This document shows positions 23,583 through 35,063 of a DNA stretch of 64,000 bases, piece by piece (the first letter of the stretch is position 1; each line of letters begins with the position of its first letter). Under the pieces are notes generated by a model, which saw only the letters and a program-made list of their open reading frames with translations, did not search any database and had not been told where the DNA came from. Origin of the DNA: Whalleya microplaca (Eukaryota > Ascomycota > Sordariomycetes > Xylariales > Xylariaceae); the NCBI GenBank assembly GCA_022497155.1, contig MU385712.1, forward strand, positions 433,765 through 497,764, given 5' to 3'. The position numbers and the translations under genes are program-made.

Positions 23583-24251
23583 ATGATTTCCCCCAAGTCT
23601 CTCGTTGCAGTCACCCTGGCTCTGGCCTCCGGCGCCCTCGCAGCCAGCAGTCCCTGCCCCTTCAACTACCCGTCAGCACTGAACAACACCGAGAGCTCCA
23701 ACGGGCTGATCTTCACCATCGCCTCGAACAACCCGGCGACCAACAACCGCGCGGTGCAGCTGCGCGCGAACCCGTTCCTCGAGGGCGGCTTCTTCGGCGG
23801 CATCGACGCGTCGTCGCCCGTGCTCCTCGGCAACTTCAAGGACTCCGGCTTCTACAGCCAGGCGCGCAACACCGTGAACCAGCTGTACGACCTGGGGCCC
23901 ACGGGCTACCTGAACCAGCGCGACGAGACGAACGGCACCAGCCGCTTCAGCTTCGCCTTCGCTAACGCCACGCAGTGGCCCGGCCAGGTCGAGCAGGAGT
24001 GGACGCTGACCGGTGCGAGCTCTACCGGCACGTACGGGCTGTACCATAATGAGCCCTTGGGCACCGTCAACGGCTTCCTGCTGTGCGAGGCCGATATCGA
24101 TCTGGATAATGGAGCCTGGTACCAGTTGTTCTACCAGACCTACTCGCAGATTCCTCATGAGTTCCCTAACTGTGAGAGTGTTGGTGTGAGAACCAGTGTC
24201 GCTGCTAACATCAATAATGGTGTTTGCGACATTGGTGGTTGGACAGCCTAA
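23583..24251 (+). CDS. Small secreted protein, unknown function
   Basis: Single exon, 222 residues. The N-terminus is a clear signal peptide (SLVAVTLALASGALA, cleavage before ASSPC). The mature protein has several cysteines (CPFNYP, LLCEADI, FPNCESV, GVCDIGG) that could pair, and multiple N-x-S/T sites. The body (LIFTIASNN, AVQLRANP, GTVNGFLLCEADID, WYQLFYQTY) resembles the fungal small-secreted-protein group with a beta-rich fold; a DUF7907-type match is a guess. Third positions are very GC-rich against AT-rich surroundings, suggesting high expression. It could be a cell-wall or effector-like protein, but nothing in the sequence fixes the role. Confidence 0.8.
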   Translation: MISPKSLVAVTLALASGALAASSPCPFNYPSALNNTESSNGLIFTIASNNPATNNRAVQLRANPFLEGGFFGGIDASSPVLLGNFKDSGFYSQARNTVNQLYDLGPTGYLNQRDETNGTSRFSFAFANATQWPGQVEQEWTLTGASSTGTYGLYHNEPLGTVNGFLLCEADIDLDNGAWYQLFYQTYSQIPHEFPNCESVGVRTSVAANINNGVCDIGGWTA

Positions 24252-24457
24252 TCGGCTCTTGACATACTATTAGTATGATGGTATAATGTTGGGGGTTGGA
24301 GGTCTGTGTCATTGACGTGAAGGAGATGTCATGTGGATTATGATAGTCTATTGCAGTAATAGTAGTAATCAATAATTAGAAACGATGTTAAGAGTCGAGC
24401 ACCAATTTGTTCTCATTAGAGTTCTTTCAGTTTCCTAGCATTCAAAACTGTATACTA

Positions 24458-24784
24458 CTTGCTATGGCTAATTCGCCTCCAACGCCCAGAGGGCGTTGCG
24501 CTTTAACTAGTAAAAAACCCTAGTAATATAAAAATTCCGATGTATATCAGTGGAGTATAAAAGTGACTTGACATTTAGTATAACTTATTATATAAGTCGA
24601 AGTACTTTTGTTACGTACTGTTACATATTTAAAACAAGAAGATATACGCCTAACGAATCTACATTTGTCTATTAATATTTTAGGTAGTAGCGGATGTACA
24701 TCGGAATTTTTTATATTACATGGGCTTTTTACTAATTAAAGCGCAACGCCCTTGGGCGTGACGAGGCGAATTAGCCATAGCAAG
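24458..24784. mobile_element. 327-bp foldback MITE with long terminal inverted repeats
   Basis: The ends are inverted repeats of about 91 bp: 24458-24548 (starting cttgctatggctaattcg) pairs with 24693-24784. The outer 20 bp match perfectly, the rest with a few changes and one 1-base gap. The element is flanked by TA on both sides (24456-24457 and 24785-24786), the target duplication of Tc1/mariner-type elements. The interior is AT-rich and non-coding. It has the hallmarks of a non-autonomous MITE mobilised by a Tc1/mariner-like transposase elsewhere. A small internal palindrome (acgcccagagggcgt) lies in each arm. Confidence 0.88.
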
Positions 24785-24786
24785 TA

Positions 24787-25916
24787 ACGAGTTGAAACAC
24801 GACTTTGATTTCATAAGCTTCACCAACTAGAGACTCAAAAAAAACTCTAATCATAGACAAGTGCAGGTGTAGTTGATTATATCTCAGTGGGGCTCAAACT
24901 CTATTGAACATCTCGACAATGCACCCTGAGCAACATGAATGCTCGATGGCTGCACACATTGCTTCCTTTGCCACTCTTTTTGGGCTATTGGGGTTCTGTA
25001 TCGACATATAATATCATGGCAGTTATTATCGCAGCATATTGAACAATAATATTCGAAGCTTTCTACGGTAATAAAATATCTGAAAGTTTCACTACCTAGT
25101 TGGTTCATACAACACTATCGCTTTTATAAGCGTAAGCATTACACTATTAAGAAAACGATGAGAAATTCTTGAAATTGATATTATATGTTAAGCTCCGGAA
25201 TCAAGTGAGTTATGTGAAAGTGAACTTACTGACTTTGACAAGGCCCCTAATGTTGATGCCCCTGAATGCTTCAAGCACTAGTAAGTAGACAGCACGTAGT
25301 GATAGGCTAACTGTCTATCTTCAAACAAGGCTATGTCACACGTAACGCATTATATTGATCGCTTGGCCCTCATGAAGTCGAAAGCAGCTCACTGCTAGCT
25401 CGCTTTATGCTTATAATTTACCAATTTATAAATCATTACCTAGCCCCACCCATGGTACCCATTCATAGCTTTCTTAGAGCAAGTCCGAAGTGTAGGCAAC
25501 GATCCCTGAAATAGTTCTAGAGGAGATATTGATGAGGGGGCTTGCTGGATTGTATCTGAAAGGCTGCGAGGCTGGGGAGTAAACAAACTCAATTGAGTAA
25601 ATATGTGTCAGCGTAGCTTGCCTTACTTACACCGACCTAGGTATGCGTCAATATGCACGATAAGCCACGGCCCCCACATGAAAACCCGCCACGGCCACAT
25701 TCATGTGCACGGCAGATTGTAAGGCAGATCTCTAAATAGGTATGAAAGCTGACTGCCTGCATGTCGCCAAGTTAAGTTAGTAGGATAGTGTAGTACCGCA
25801 TGGACAAGTTGCTGACCGGGCGATGGCGTGGCCTAGGTTTCCGCCCGCCTTATGCCTCTCCTTGTGCCAAAGCGTTTGACAATCCCATTCCGCGATTCTA
25901 AAGGAACATATTGCAG
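24787..25916. other. Gene-free interval
   Basis: Between the MITE and the NACHT gene. No supported coding sequence. The last 100 bp serve as the NACHT leader. Confidence 0.5.
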
Positions 25917-28382
25917 ATGGAGCCTCTAGCAGCAATAGGCCTGGCATCAGGTATCATTACCTTCATTGATTTTTCATGGAACATTGTGAGTGGTACTATT
26001 GAGGTATATCAATCTTGCACAGGAGTCACGAAAGAGAATGCCCGAATCGGCACGATCATCGAGGATCTCAGAGAGTACGCAGACCAGCTGATCTCGGATG
26101 GTGCTTCCAACTCCAAGCAAGAGAGGGCATTGCAACGATTGGCCGCACAATGCAGTGAAGTCTCCGAAGAGCTCATTCAGAAGTTGGAGAAGCTCAAGGC
26201 GAAGGAAAATAACTCGAAATGGCACAGCTTCAAGGCGACATGGGCTAGCATGCGCAAGGAAAAGAAAATTGCGACCATCGAGAGACGCCTCTGCGGGTAC
26301 AGGGCACAGATAAACCAGCGGCTTCTAGCACTGCTGTGGTATGTTTGACCCGGCGTTGCTTGGGGTGCTTTCACATCTCTAACACTTGAGGAAAGTGAGA
26401 ATCAATCTAACATCCGGACCCAACTTGATGTGATCCAGCACGAGGCCGAAAAACTCTCTTCGAAGTCAGTCCAAGCAATTAAATTGCTGCGTCAAGAGAT
26501 CGTCACCATGTTATCTTCTCTAAACGGCCAGAGCGCTCGTTGTGACTCAAGCTCGTCAGGAGAGGACGACGGAATGGATGAAGAAGAGCAAACGAGCTTG
26601 TTCAAATCTCTGCGGCATATCAACACCAAGCTCGCCAAACTAGAAGCGGTAGCTTCAAGGGTCCCTCGCGAAACGAGAGTGTTGCAACACCTGTATTTCA
26701 ATCACATGTCCTCTAGGAAATATAACATTGACAAGCCTGCCGCTGAGAGCTTTTCCTGGATCCTGCAGGACGACAAGGCTTTCCAGAAATATTGTGATTC
26801 CGAAGAAGGCATCAGCTTGCAAGAACTACACGGATATGTCGCCAAGATGGACGAGTCTCGAAAACTCCTAACGAACTGGCTAGAGGACGGGAGCGAGGCA
26901 TTCCACATCTCCGGCAAACCTGGATCGGGGAAATCGACGCTCATGAAGCTGATCTGCGAAGATCCGCGAACAATGGAGTATCTCAAAAGATGGTCTGGTA
27001 GCAGAAATCTTGCCCTGGCGTCTTTCTTCTTTTGGAACCAAGGGAACGACGAGCTGCAGAAATCTCTCGGTGGACTGTATCGAGCGATCCTGTTCTCCAT
27101 CCTGAAAGAATGCCCTCAGCTGATCCCGGAAATCTTCCCACAACAGTGGGAGAAGCTTTCGACAGTCTCAGCGGATCTGGTTTACGAGACGGGCTTATTC
27201 AGCCCCCCTAAAATCAAACAAGCCTTCGAGCTGCTGATGAGGGGATCCTCTCCAAAGCTGTCGAATTTCTGCTTCTGCCTCTTCATCGATGGGCTTGATG
27301 AGTACCAAGGCTCTACATATGACCGAAGAGAGTTCGCGCAACAGTTGCGGGATTGGGCTCGCATGCCTAACATCAAAATATGCGTGAGCTCTCGGGAACA
27401 CCTTGAGTTCATGTACGTCTTCTCCCCGCAACTCCGGATACAGCTGCAAGATGTGACCAGGCTCGACATCTATCGAGTGAGCTGTTTCTTCTTCCGAAAA
27501 GCAGAGTGTTATAATCTTCTAAGTGGTATATACCTCGAACTCACCCGCGAGATCCTGCGGATGGCCCAGGGCGTCTTCTTCTGGGCCGTTTTGGTCGTTA
27601 AGTCAATCATCAATGAAGCCTTCGTCGACAGCGACCCACAAAAGCTACGACAGAAGCTTCAGGACACGCCGGAGGAACTCGATGAGCTTTACGACCAGAT
27701 ACTCGGTTCTCTCGACCGCGCAGATCGCAAGTGGGCTGATCTGGCGCTTCTCCTCGCCCTCAAGAACCCCTTCAACCACGAGATGAACGCGATGTGCCTC
27801 GGCTGGCTCGACAACATCGATAACATCAAGCGACAGAACGTTCCATCGAAGAATGTGCAATATGCTCCGGGCGAAGTCGGCCAGCGACTAGAGGATATCA
27901 ATAAGGCGCTACTTGCCAGAACCAAAGGATTGTTAGTGCTGCACAAAGAGAGCGTGGATTGCCCCGAGAAGGTTTGGCACTACTCGTTCTTCTCGACCAG
28001 GGTGCATTTCTTCCATCGTACGGTCCGCGACTACCTGGAGAATACTACACGGCGGAGCCGGATGGAAGCCCAGTATCCCAACTTCGACTTCTCGCTAACC
28101 CATTCCTTGCTTCGTCTCGCCGAGGTTTCATCTTTCGATCCACTTGTTGCAATCGAGGAACATACTGGCGGACGAATAGTGGACTTAGACTTCCTGAAAG
28201 ACAACCTCGAGATGTATGCTATGGAAGCTTATGTGCTCAAGAGTCCTAGCATCGAAAAACTGCGGCCATACTATCTCCAACGACTGAGAGAAAGGGGCAT
28301 ATTTAATAACCTCTGGATGACGCCTCGGAAAGACAGATCTTCGTTGAGATCTACAAATCTCGCTCGGGTTGGCACACCCTAG
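25917..28382 (+). CDS. NACHT-domain STAND NTPase without C-terminal repeats
   Basis: Two exons: 25917-26338 and 26396-28382, a 57-bp intron, 802 residues. Start MEPLAAIGLASGIITFIDF gives the hydrophobic first helix of the helical N-terminal domain common in fungal STAND proteins; a coiled-coil region follows. NACHT: P-loop GKPGSGKST (314-322), ASFFFWNQG, Walker B CLFIDGLDEY, sensor ICVSSRE, then ARC-like YLELTREILRMAQGVFFWA and LDELYDQIL, and a winged-helix segment (FFHRTVRDYL). The protein stops soon after, without ankyrin, WD40 or TPR repeats. STAND NTPases act as ligand-triggered oligomerising switches in fungal incompatibility and defence. Acceptor choice at 26395 is set by phase. A repeat domain could be lost or located elsewhere; downstream sequence shows none. 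Confidence 0.88.
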
Positions 28383-31300
28383 AGTATAGGGGTGTGATAA
28401 CGGCCACTTGTATATATCGAAAGGGTCAGTTCCTCAATCGGTGGGGAGGTGCACTGGTATTTCATGGCCTCAAGTTCACCATCGTTCGTAGTTCTATGCA
28501 CCCCATGCCTCTTAAACGTTGTTGTACTTACTTACTTAGGAACAAGGTTAGGTTAGGTCTGGTGACGCTGCCATTCTCAGTAGCCAGTCCGTGAATAGAC
28601 GGAAGCCGATGAGGAAGATGACTGCGAAGGGGGCTGTTCTGTGTCAACTTCCTAAAGATCACAGATGCTGAAGAGCCGACGCGGCCAGATGGTAGGAAGA
28701 CGCGACGTCAAGCTTCAGCTAAAAAAAGGAGTTAATAGCATTCTTAGAGATACTCTACCTGTCCGTTATAATGTGCCTAAGTTTCCGTCGAAGGTTTGAG
28801 AAAGCAATGGGGCTGTGGATACTTCCTATTGGCAATGAACCTCGTGACACACATCGAGGGAGGCCTCCATCACCGAATGCAATACTTACTGGAGCTTCTC
28901 TGTATCCTAGAACGAATGCCAAGTTCGTATGTTGAGGAAATATGAGGATTGTCCGAGATCTATACTAGAACAAGACTTGATAACAGCACACTGCTTTCTA
29001 CTATTATGTATAGTCGTCCCGTATCTGCATGAGATAGCCAGTTTCAATCTCAGAGAATGGCAGTTTCGGGCCAATAATAGTCTGTACAACTGCAAACGCC
29101 GTGGGCGAATTGCAGAGCCAAGATACCGGATGAGTATAGCTGTTGACTCATATATTGATGCAGACTAGGTATTCCGCGACGGAGAGCTCGGGTTATCGCA
29201 GGGGCCGAAAAGGAGAGTCCCTAGTTAGACTGGGTCAAGGTTACAGCAGTCGTTACTAGACGAGGCCTTGTTTCTAGAACACCTGCCATCCAGGACCTTG
29301 CAAACGCGCGTGGTGGAGGGAGGGTAGGACAGGAATGGTAGGCTGCCGATTGGACGGCTGTCCCAACGTCATTCTCGTGGCGCACGGCTGAGTTATGCTG
29401 CCGGGTCCCGAGACAGAAAGCTTGGTGTGTCCTCCCTGTTGAAACTAGGAAGCGTCACCATCACTAGGGCTAGGGCTGCTAGGAAGGGAGGAGATCTAGA
29501 TCACGAATGGCGTTCCCTCGCGGCGTTGTCAATGTGTTGTTAACCTGCTAGACTATCGGGAAGACCGTGTGCGTTGTCTATGCGTATCTATGATTGAAAG
29601 CCTCAACAAGCCACGATACAGCCACGACCCATTCACTTGGCACTCCATCTATGTACACAAGCAAGAGCACGACGACTGATGAGATGATGCTGTCAAATTG
29701 CTGCACGTGCTTTTTAGACCGCTAATCGTGAGTCAATAGAATGGATATCGTGAAATTGCGTTGAAAATGGAGCCTACCTTATTACCCTAGCTCTACAGTT
29801 AGAGCAATCGGAAGATCCGACTGCTATCTCTCCTATTAGCATGCTCTAAGTATCTACCTTGTCCAAACTGTACTAGCTGGTAAATCGCGTTTTGCCCCGT
29901 AGACCGAGGACATGTTTCCATCGCCACTGGTACAAACGCAAGAGAGGCAGATCGGCTGATTGACGGAGAGGCACAGATACGGGTGTCCTGTCGCTCTCGT
30001 GTTCGGCAGCCCAATTCGTCGTTCGAGCAATTAGAGAGTCAATATTGACCTTCGTCGTAGGCAAGTCTTGGCTGGAGCCTCATGCTACCTCAGTTACCAA
30101 GAAACGCGCTATAGGGACCCCTAAGACGTCAGCGATGTGACCCTCGGGCAGTGCGAGGTAACAGTGGTAACAGGAACGAAATGACGCAGAGCTTCTAGAA
30201 AAAGGGGAATCCTACGTAATCTGGTAATGAAGGGTTCCAGCGATGAAATCGGGAGGAGCTGGGGGAGGTAAGTTGATGAGGTTCCCAGAAATTTGATATG
30301 CCAAGAGTTCGGGCCCATGGATGCAATGGCCTTCGGTTTTCTAGAAACAGCCGCAGCATCGCCTCTGATTTGCTGGACGGTTACTTCTAACCCCTACTAG
30401 GGGTCCATCGGGATGGTCGGACCAGGCCGCGATCTGCCCTCACGACGGATTCTGCGACCCGGCCAACCGGGCGGAGGCAGGGCCGTAGGAGGACGCCGTT
30501 ATGAGAGGCTAAGGACCCGGTCGAACACTGAGAATACAGCCACACGTAGTGGGGAGCTATTTAGCTAAAAGGGCACTACAGTAGATAGTAAAATTTGGAG
30601 AAGAATGAAGAGACTTGCCATCGGTGGGCCGGGACGGACGGAATCGTTGTTGTTACTTCGCAGCTAGACATAGCTAAGGAATGGAAAATGTACAGGAGAT
30701 GAAGGTTCATGTAGAGCTGGCTTGTACGGTGATTTTCTTAGGTATTCAACGTAGGTTGGTTGACTAACGTGCAGCAGCGGCGCCAGCCGTGGCGACATTG
30801 GCTGTTGGCTGTCATGTTGCGCTTCTAGATGCCGTACCTGTAGATTGGCTGATCTGCAATGCACCACGTCCCGTAGATATGATTTACATGAGATGAGTGT
30901 GCATATGTATGTGCATTGCAGTAGCAGCATCTAGCTTGGCCAAGCTTGCGACTAATAATTAGTAAGAAGCGCAAGGAAGTAGAGCGTGTCACTCACTACA
31001 TAATAGCTGTTGGTATTGATATTTGAAAGCGTTGCTTTTGCTCAAATCACATCAGATACGTGTACACGCCACCAGTGACCTAGGCTTGGAAAGACTCTTC
31101 GAAATACCTACCGTCCGTCTCTTGAAAAGGGGCTTACGACGGTCCGGGGCGCTGGGCTAAATCCCTAGGTTGGAAGATTTCCAAGGTGACGGGGGGACTA
31201 ACGTTAGCATGGATGGCACATGGCTTTTAGATAGCCCAAAGTAGACAAGCCCACTTTAGGTGACGAGAGTGGCACATAACGTACTATGCGTAGCCGTACC

Positions 31301-32074
31301 TATGTAGATGTAGTTCTCGAGCGAGCTCGATTTTTAATACAGTGTCGTTTCCTGTTCATTATTCGTCTGGATGTCCAGAGTCCAGAAAGGGGTCTGTACA
31401 TACATAAGCATGATACAGAGGCTATGCATGCATGTCTCGAGAGCGAGCCCTTCGTTCACACTCTGTGGCCATACAGAAGACTCACAGGAAGAGCTCCACA
31501 GTCCCCTTTCCACCAACAGGGAGTGAGCTATCAGCTATTCATGTTGGCGGCTTGTCATTTCGCCCATGACAGAATGGGTCCATATTATGGCACGCATTAG
31601 TAAACGCGTACAGTACCCGTAGCTTCTCCATGGCAACCAGCCTACTGGAGCGGAAAGTCAAGTCGACAATGAGAATCCTCGAGGGTAGATACATCGTGTG
31701 GAAGTTAGAGAACCGGGATGGAATCCCCGTGACCGGTACGTGTGTACTTGTGATCATGTACCGGTAGCAACGTACAGATCCGTGGCTGTGTGGAAGATGG
31801 CGAGATGGGGGTCACTTGACGTTTTCAGAAAGAGGGTGTGATGCAGATGCTCACGAGCGTTTCGACGAACCAGCAACTCCGAAACACATGCCCTTGGGGC
31901 AGAGTGAGGAGGTAGCCTTGCTTCGTGACGGGCCGTATCGACAGGCCCATACTTTAAATACTCAGGCTGTCAGGCCCTTCCACCCCCAATTGTTAATAGC
32001 TACCCTTGCCAAGCCGGCCACTCGCGATGCATGTGACTTGGACTTGCGTACCTACCAAACTTAGGCTACACAGA

Positions 32075-32078
<4 letters not shown>

Positions 32079-32106
<28 letters not shown>
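32079..32106. repeat. (TG)14 microsatellite
   Basis: Uninterrupted dinucleotide run of 28 bases in intergenic DNA. Confidence 0.95.
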
Positions 32107-32340
32107 GACGGAATAGATGGAACATCATCATGTCGAGTGTCCAGGGGGACTGGAAGCTCAAGTGTTCTAGTTCTAAAAAGACCATAAAACAACAATTCCG
32201 CATTTCCGTGTGATATTAGAAACAGAAAGGATTATCCAATAAAACAATGTGAGCTCCCATTTAATGAACGTATGTCCACAGCTAGGGTACGGAGGAGTAG
32301 GTGAGGAGCTTAGGTTGGTAACCAACCCTGCGAGAGTGTT

Positions 32341-32376
32341 GAGTTGAGTTGAGTTGAATTGAGTGAGTGAGTGAGT
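32341..32376. repeat. GAGTT/GAGT tandem repeat
   Basis: About three GAGTT units grading into GAGT units. Confidence 0.8.
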
Positions 32377-33199
32377 CTATGGAACAATAGGTACATGTAG
32401 GTGTATGTATGTAGATGATGGTTAGAGGAGGAGCGCAAACTGACTTCTATCTATCATAGGGCTGAATCGATTAGTTATATAGAGATAGATTAGATTTCTG
32501 ACAATACGTCTTCAATGAGGTTTTTGCTGACGACTCTGACAATAAATAGTCGCGCATTTTTCTTGTTTCGTCCATGTTGGTTGTGTTGGGAGCTTCATGC
32601 TGTCTGTTGCCTCGTGCACCAATGCCCATTTTCAAGACAGCCGGCTTTAGACTAGTAAGTATGGAGAGAGTGTGCACTGTGCAACGCAGCCAAATCTGGC
32701 AGATCCGGACAGTGCCCGTCTTCATCGACCAGTCAGCACCCTTGTACCGCCTGAGGACCTGAACGAACGAACAGGGTGTTGGGGGGAAGGGCTATAGCGT
32801 TGTTTGGTAGAGCTCTCAGCCCCACAAACCACTAAAAAAGCCGTTAACAAGCTACCTAGGCAGCCCATGGCAGCCCATGATCACTGCCCCTAGACCTACG
32901 CATATGTACGCATGTACATACAATTATTAGTAGCACAGTGTCATTTCATGCGCCGAACCTGGGACCGTCTATCGTCAATTTTGTCTGCTGCTCGCATTTC
33001 TCCTGCACGGCACACCAGACTATCATCAATATTTTTTTTCTTACACAAAAACAATTCCCCATCCGTCATCCACATCCAACCATTTCTCCCCCCTCCCTAC
33101 CCTTGTTCGACCCAGAAATTCCTGGGTTTCCACCTCGAGGAAAGCTCGTGCAATCCCAGCGCCATCCCAGCTTCACAAGCCTGACGGCCCTGACCTGAG

Positions 33200-35063
33200 T
33201 CTTCACCTTCTCGAACTCTTTTACTTAGTATGTTCCTTTTTTTTCTTCTTACCAATACTACATAATCTACCCTAATAAATATCATATCCCGTCGAACTCG
33301 AGGGGGCGTCTTCATAACTCTTGTAAATCCCCAAACTTCCTTCGTCCTTGATGGTCTTCGCCGTCGTCTGAGGCGTTTTGCCACACCTCTATCTCTCTCA
33401 CTCTACGCATATCTAACCATCTCACTCGACTTGCGACTTATTACACTACTTACTACCTTGCTTATAACCTTTAGACCACCTTGACCATCTTTATTAGACC
33501 TTACTTAGCCTACTTACCTATTACCCGTCTTACTTACGCCAGTACCTGCCTTTAAACCCTCGTGCGCCTTTCCCCCCCCCCTTCTCTATACCTACTACCT
33601 ACATAATATATCCCGTCTCCTTCGGCTCGGGTCCTGATTGGTTGCCGTATTCGCCTTGTATTGCGCATTTGCATCAAAGCAGAAAAGAGTTCCACCTGTT
33701 TCTAGGACTCGTGATTCGATTCAAGAGCACCGAGCACCCACCAAGAAACTCATTAGCACAGCACCAAGTACACCCGAGGTGAGGCGCGCATACATTTGCT
33801 TATTATTACCTGTTTTACCTGCTATACGTCCGTACTTGGCGTTTTTCATCTCACCTGGACCAAGACGACGCCCGTGGATGAGAGGCCGTGGTTGATCCCG
33901 CCGAGTCGGTACCAGTTTGTTAACTTTTTATCCTCCGAGCTTAGGAGTTACTATATTTCGAGCTCTTTTGAATATCGGATACCCGATCCCACCTAACTCC
34001 TGATCCTGATCTGCTCAACCATCCAATCTCGTTGTCACCCTTTATTCTGCCGAGACCACCCCCCAGTGGTTCCAGGGTCGCGAAAGCCTTCCCGGTTGAT
34101 CCATCGCGCTGCTCTGCAACAAACTCTACGCCAATACATAATCTCATATCTATCCACCAGCCTAGCCTGCCTGCCTATTTGCCTGACCTAACCTAACCTC
34201 ATCCAATCCCTCCAATATCCCGCTGCGGGTGCATTTCATTGGACCTGGGGCCAATTTGACCTATTGGGCCTACTGGACCTCAGGCGGCTTTGCGCGCATC
34301 GCATTACGATACGATTCTCTATTTCCCAGCAGTGCCGCACGCGTAAGTCAAACTTTGTGTTTTTCTCTTTTTCCCCTGGCGAAACCTTGAGATTCGGAAG
34401 GGATCTTGACCTAGGAAAGTTCTGTCAAAGATCCCAGCTCGCAGTACTGGATCCCCCGTGACCATTCATTCGTGCGTATTCGTGCGGGACGGGGCAGAGG
34501 GTCAAGGGCAGAAAAAAAAAAGATTCGAAAATCCTAGTTCGGGGGGAACCTTCGCCGCCATTTTTAAGTTCAATCCTTGCGGACGGTCAATTTTTCTCCA
34601 CTATCATACCTCAAATACGGTGAAGAGAGACCCAAACTCTCCTCAAAACAAATCTAAGTCGTATCATATATAGGTCCCCGGAACCTGGCGATCCTCGCGT
34701 CCACACACTTCACCTTTCGATTTGAGAGAGAGTCTGAGAGAGAGAGACGGAGAGAGAGCCCCGTGACGGCGTGCGACCCCGACCTAACGCTTCGGCATCC
34801 TGCATCTGTCCACCCAACCAATCCTGCCTAACTTCTGCCGTCCTTGCTTATCGACCGACTACTGTCTTAGTAGCTGCTCACCCCCCCTCACGAGCACGAC
34901 TGTGCACGACCGGGAAGACGCTCAGTTGAACTCAAACTCATAAGGTGATTGGAGGCCAATTACGATCCCAGGCTTTATCGTGATATTCCACACGGCCGTT
35001 TCTTCCAAGCTATATAAACATAGAGGGAGCTGCAGTCGGCTGGTTACCCACAGCAGCTGCATC
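33200..35063 (+). promoter_or_regulatory. Probable promoter and long 5' leader of the PIN4-like gene
   Basis: Nearly 2 kb of pyrimidine-rich sequence with many CTTAC/CCTAC motifs, C-runs (33574-33583) and GAGA runs (34724-34757), no open coding frame, and a good donor (GTAAGT at 34345) that could start a leader intron. Several upstream ATGs occur. Long, regulated leaders are common for fungal RNA-binding and signalling genes. The transcription start cannot be read from sequence. Confidence 0.4.

Larger units (their letters stand above)
28383..33200. other. 4.8-kb gene-free interval
   Basis: No convincing exon on either strand. Short frames near 29.8-30.3 kb and 31.3-32.1 kb have no recognisable motifs. 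A (TG)14 tract and GAGTT/GAGT repeats near 32.1 and 32.35 kb are the only regular structures. Confidence 0.45.

Noticed and set aside
27477..27522. Possible intron (GTGAGC...CTAAG) inside the NACHT gene
   Set aside because: Removal would break the frame of YLELTREIL, which is conserved; left unspliced.
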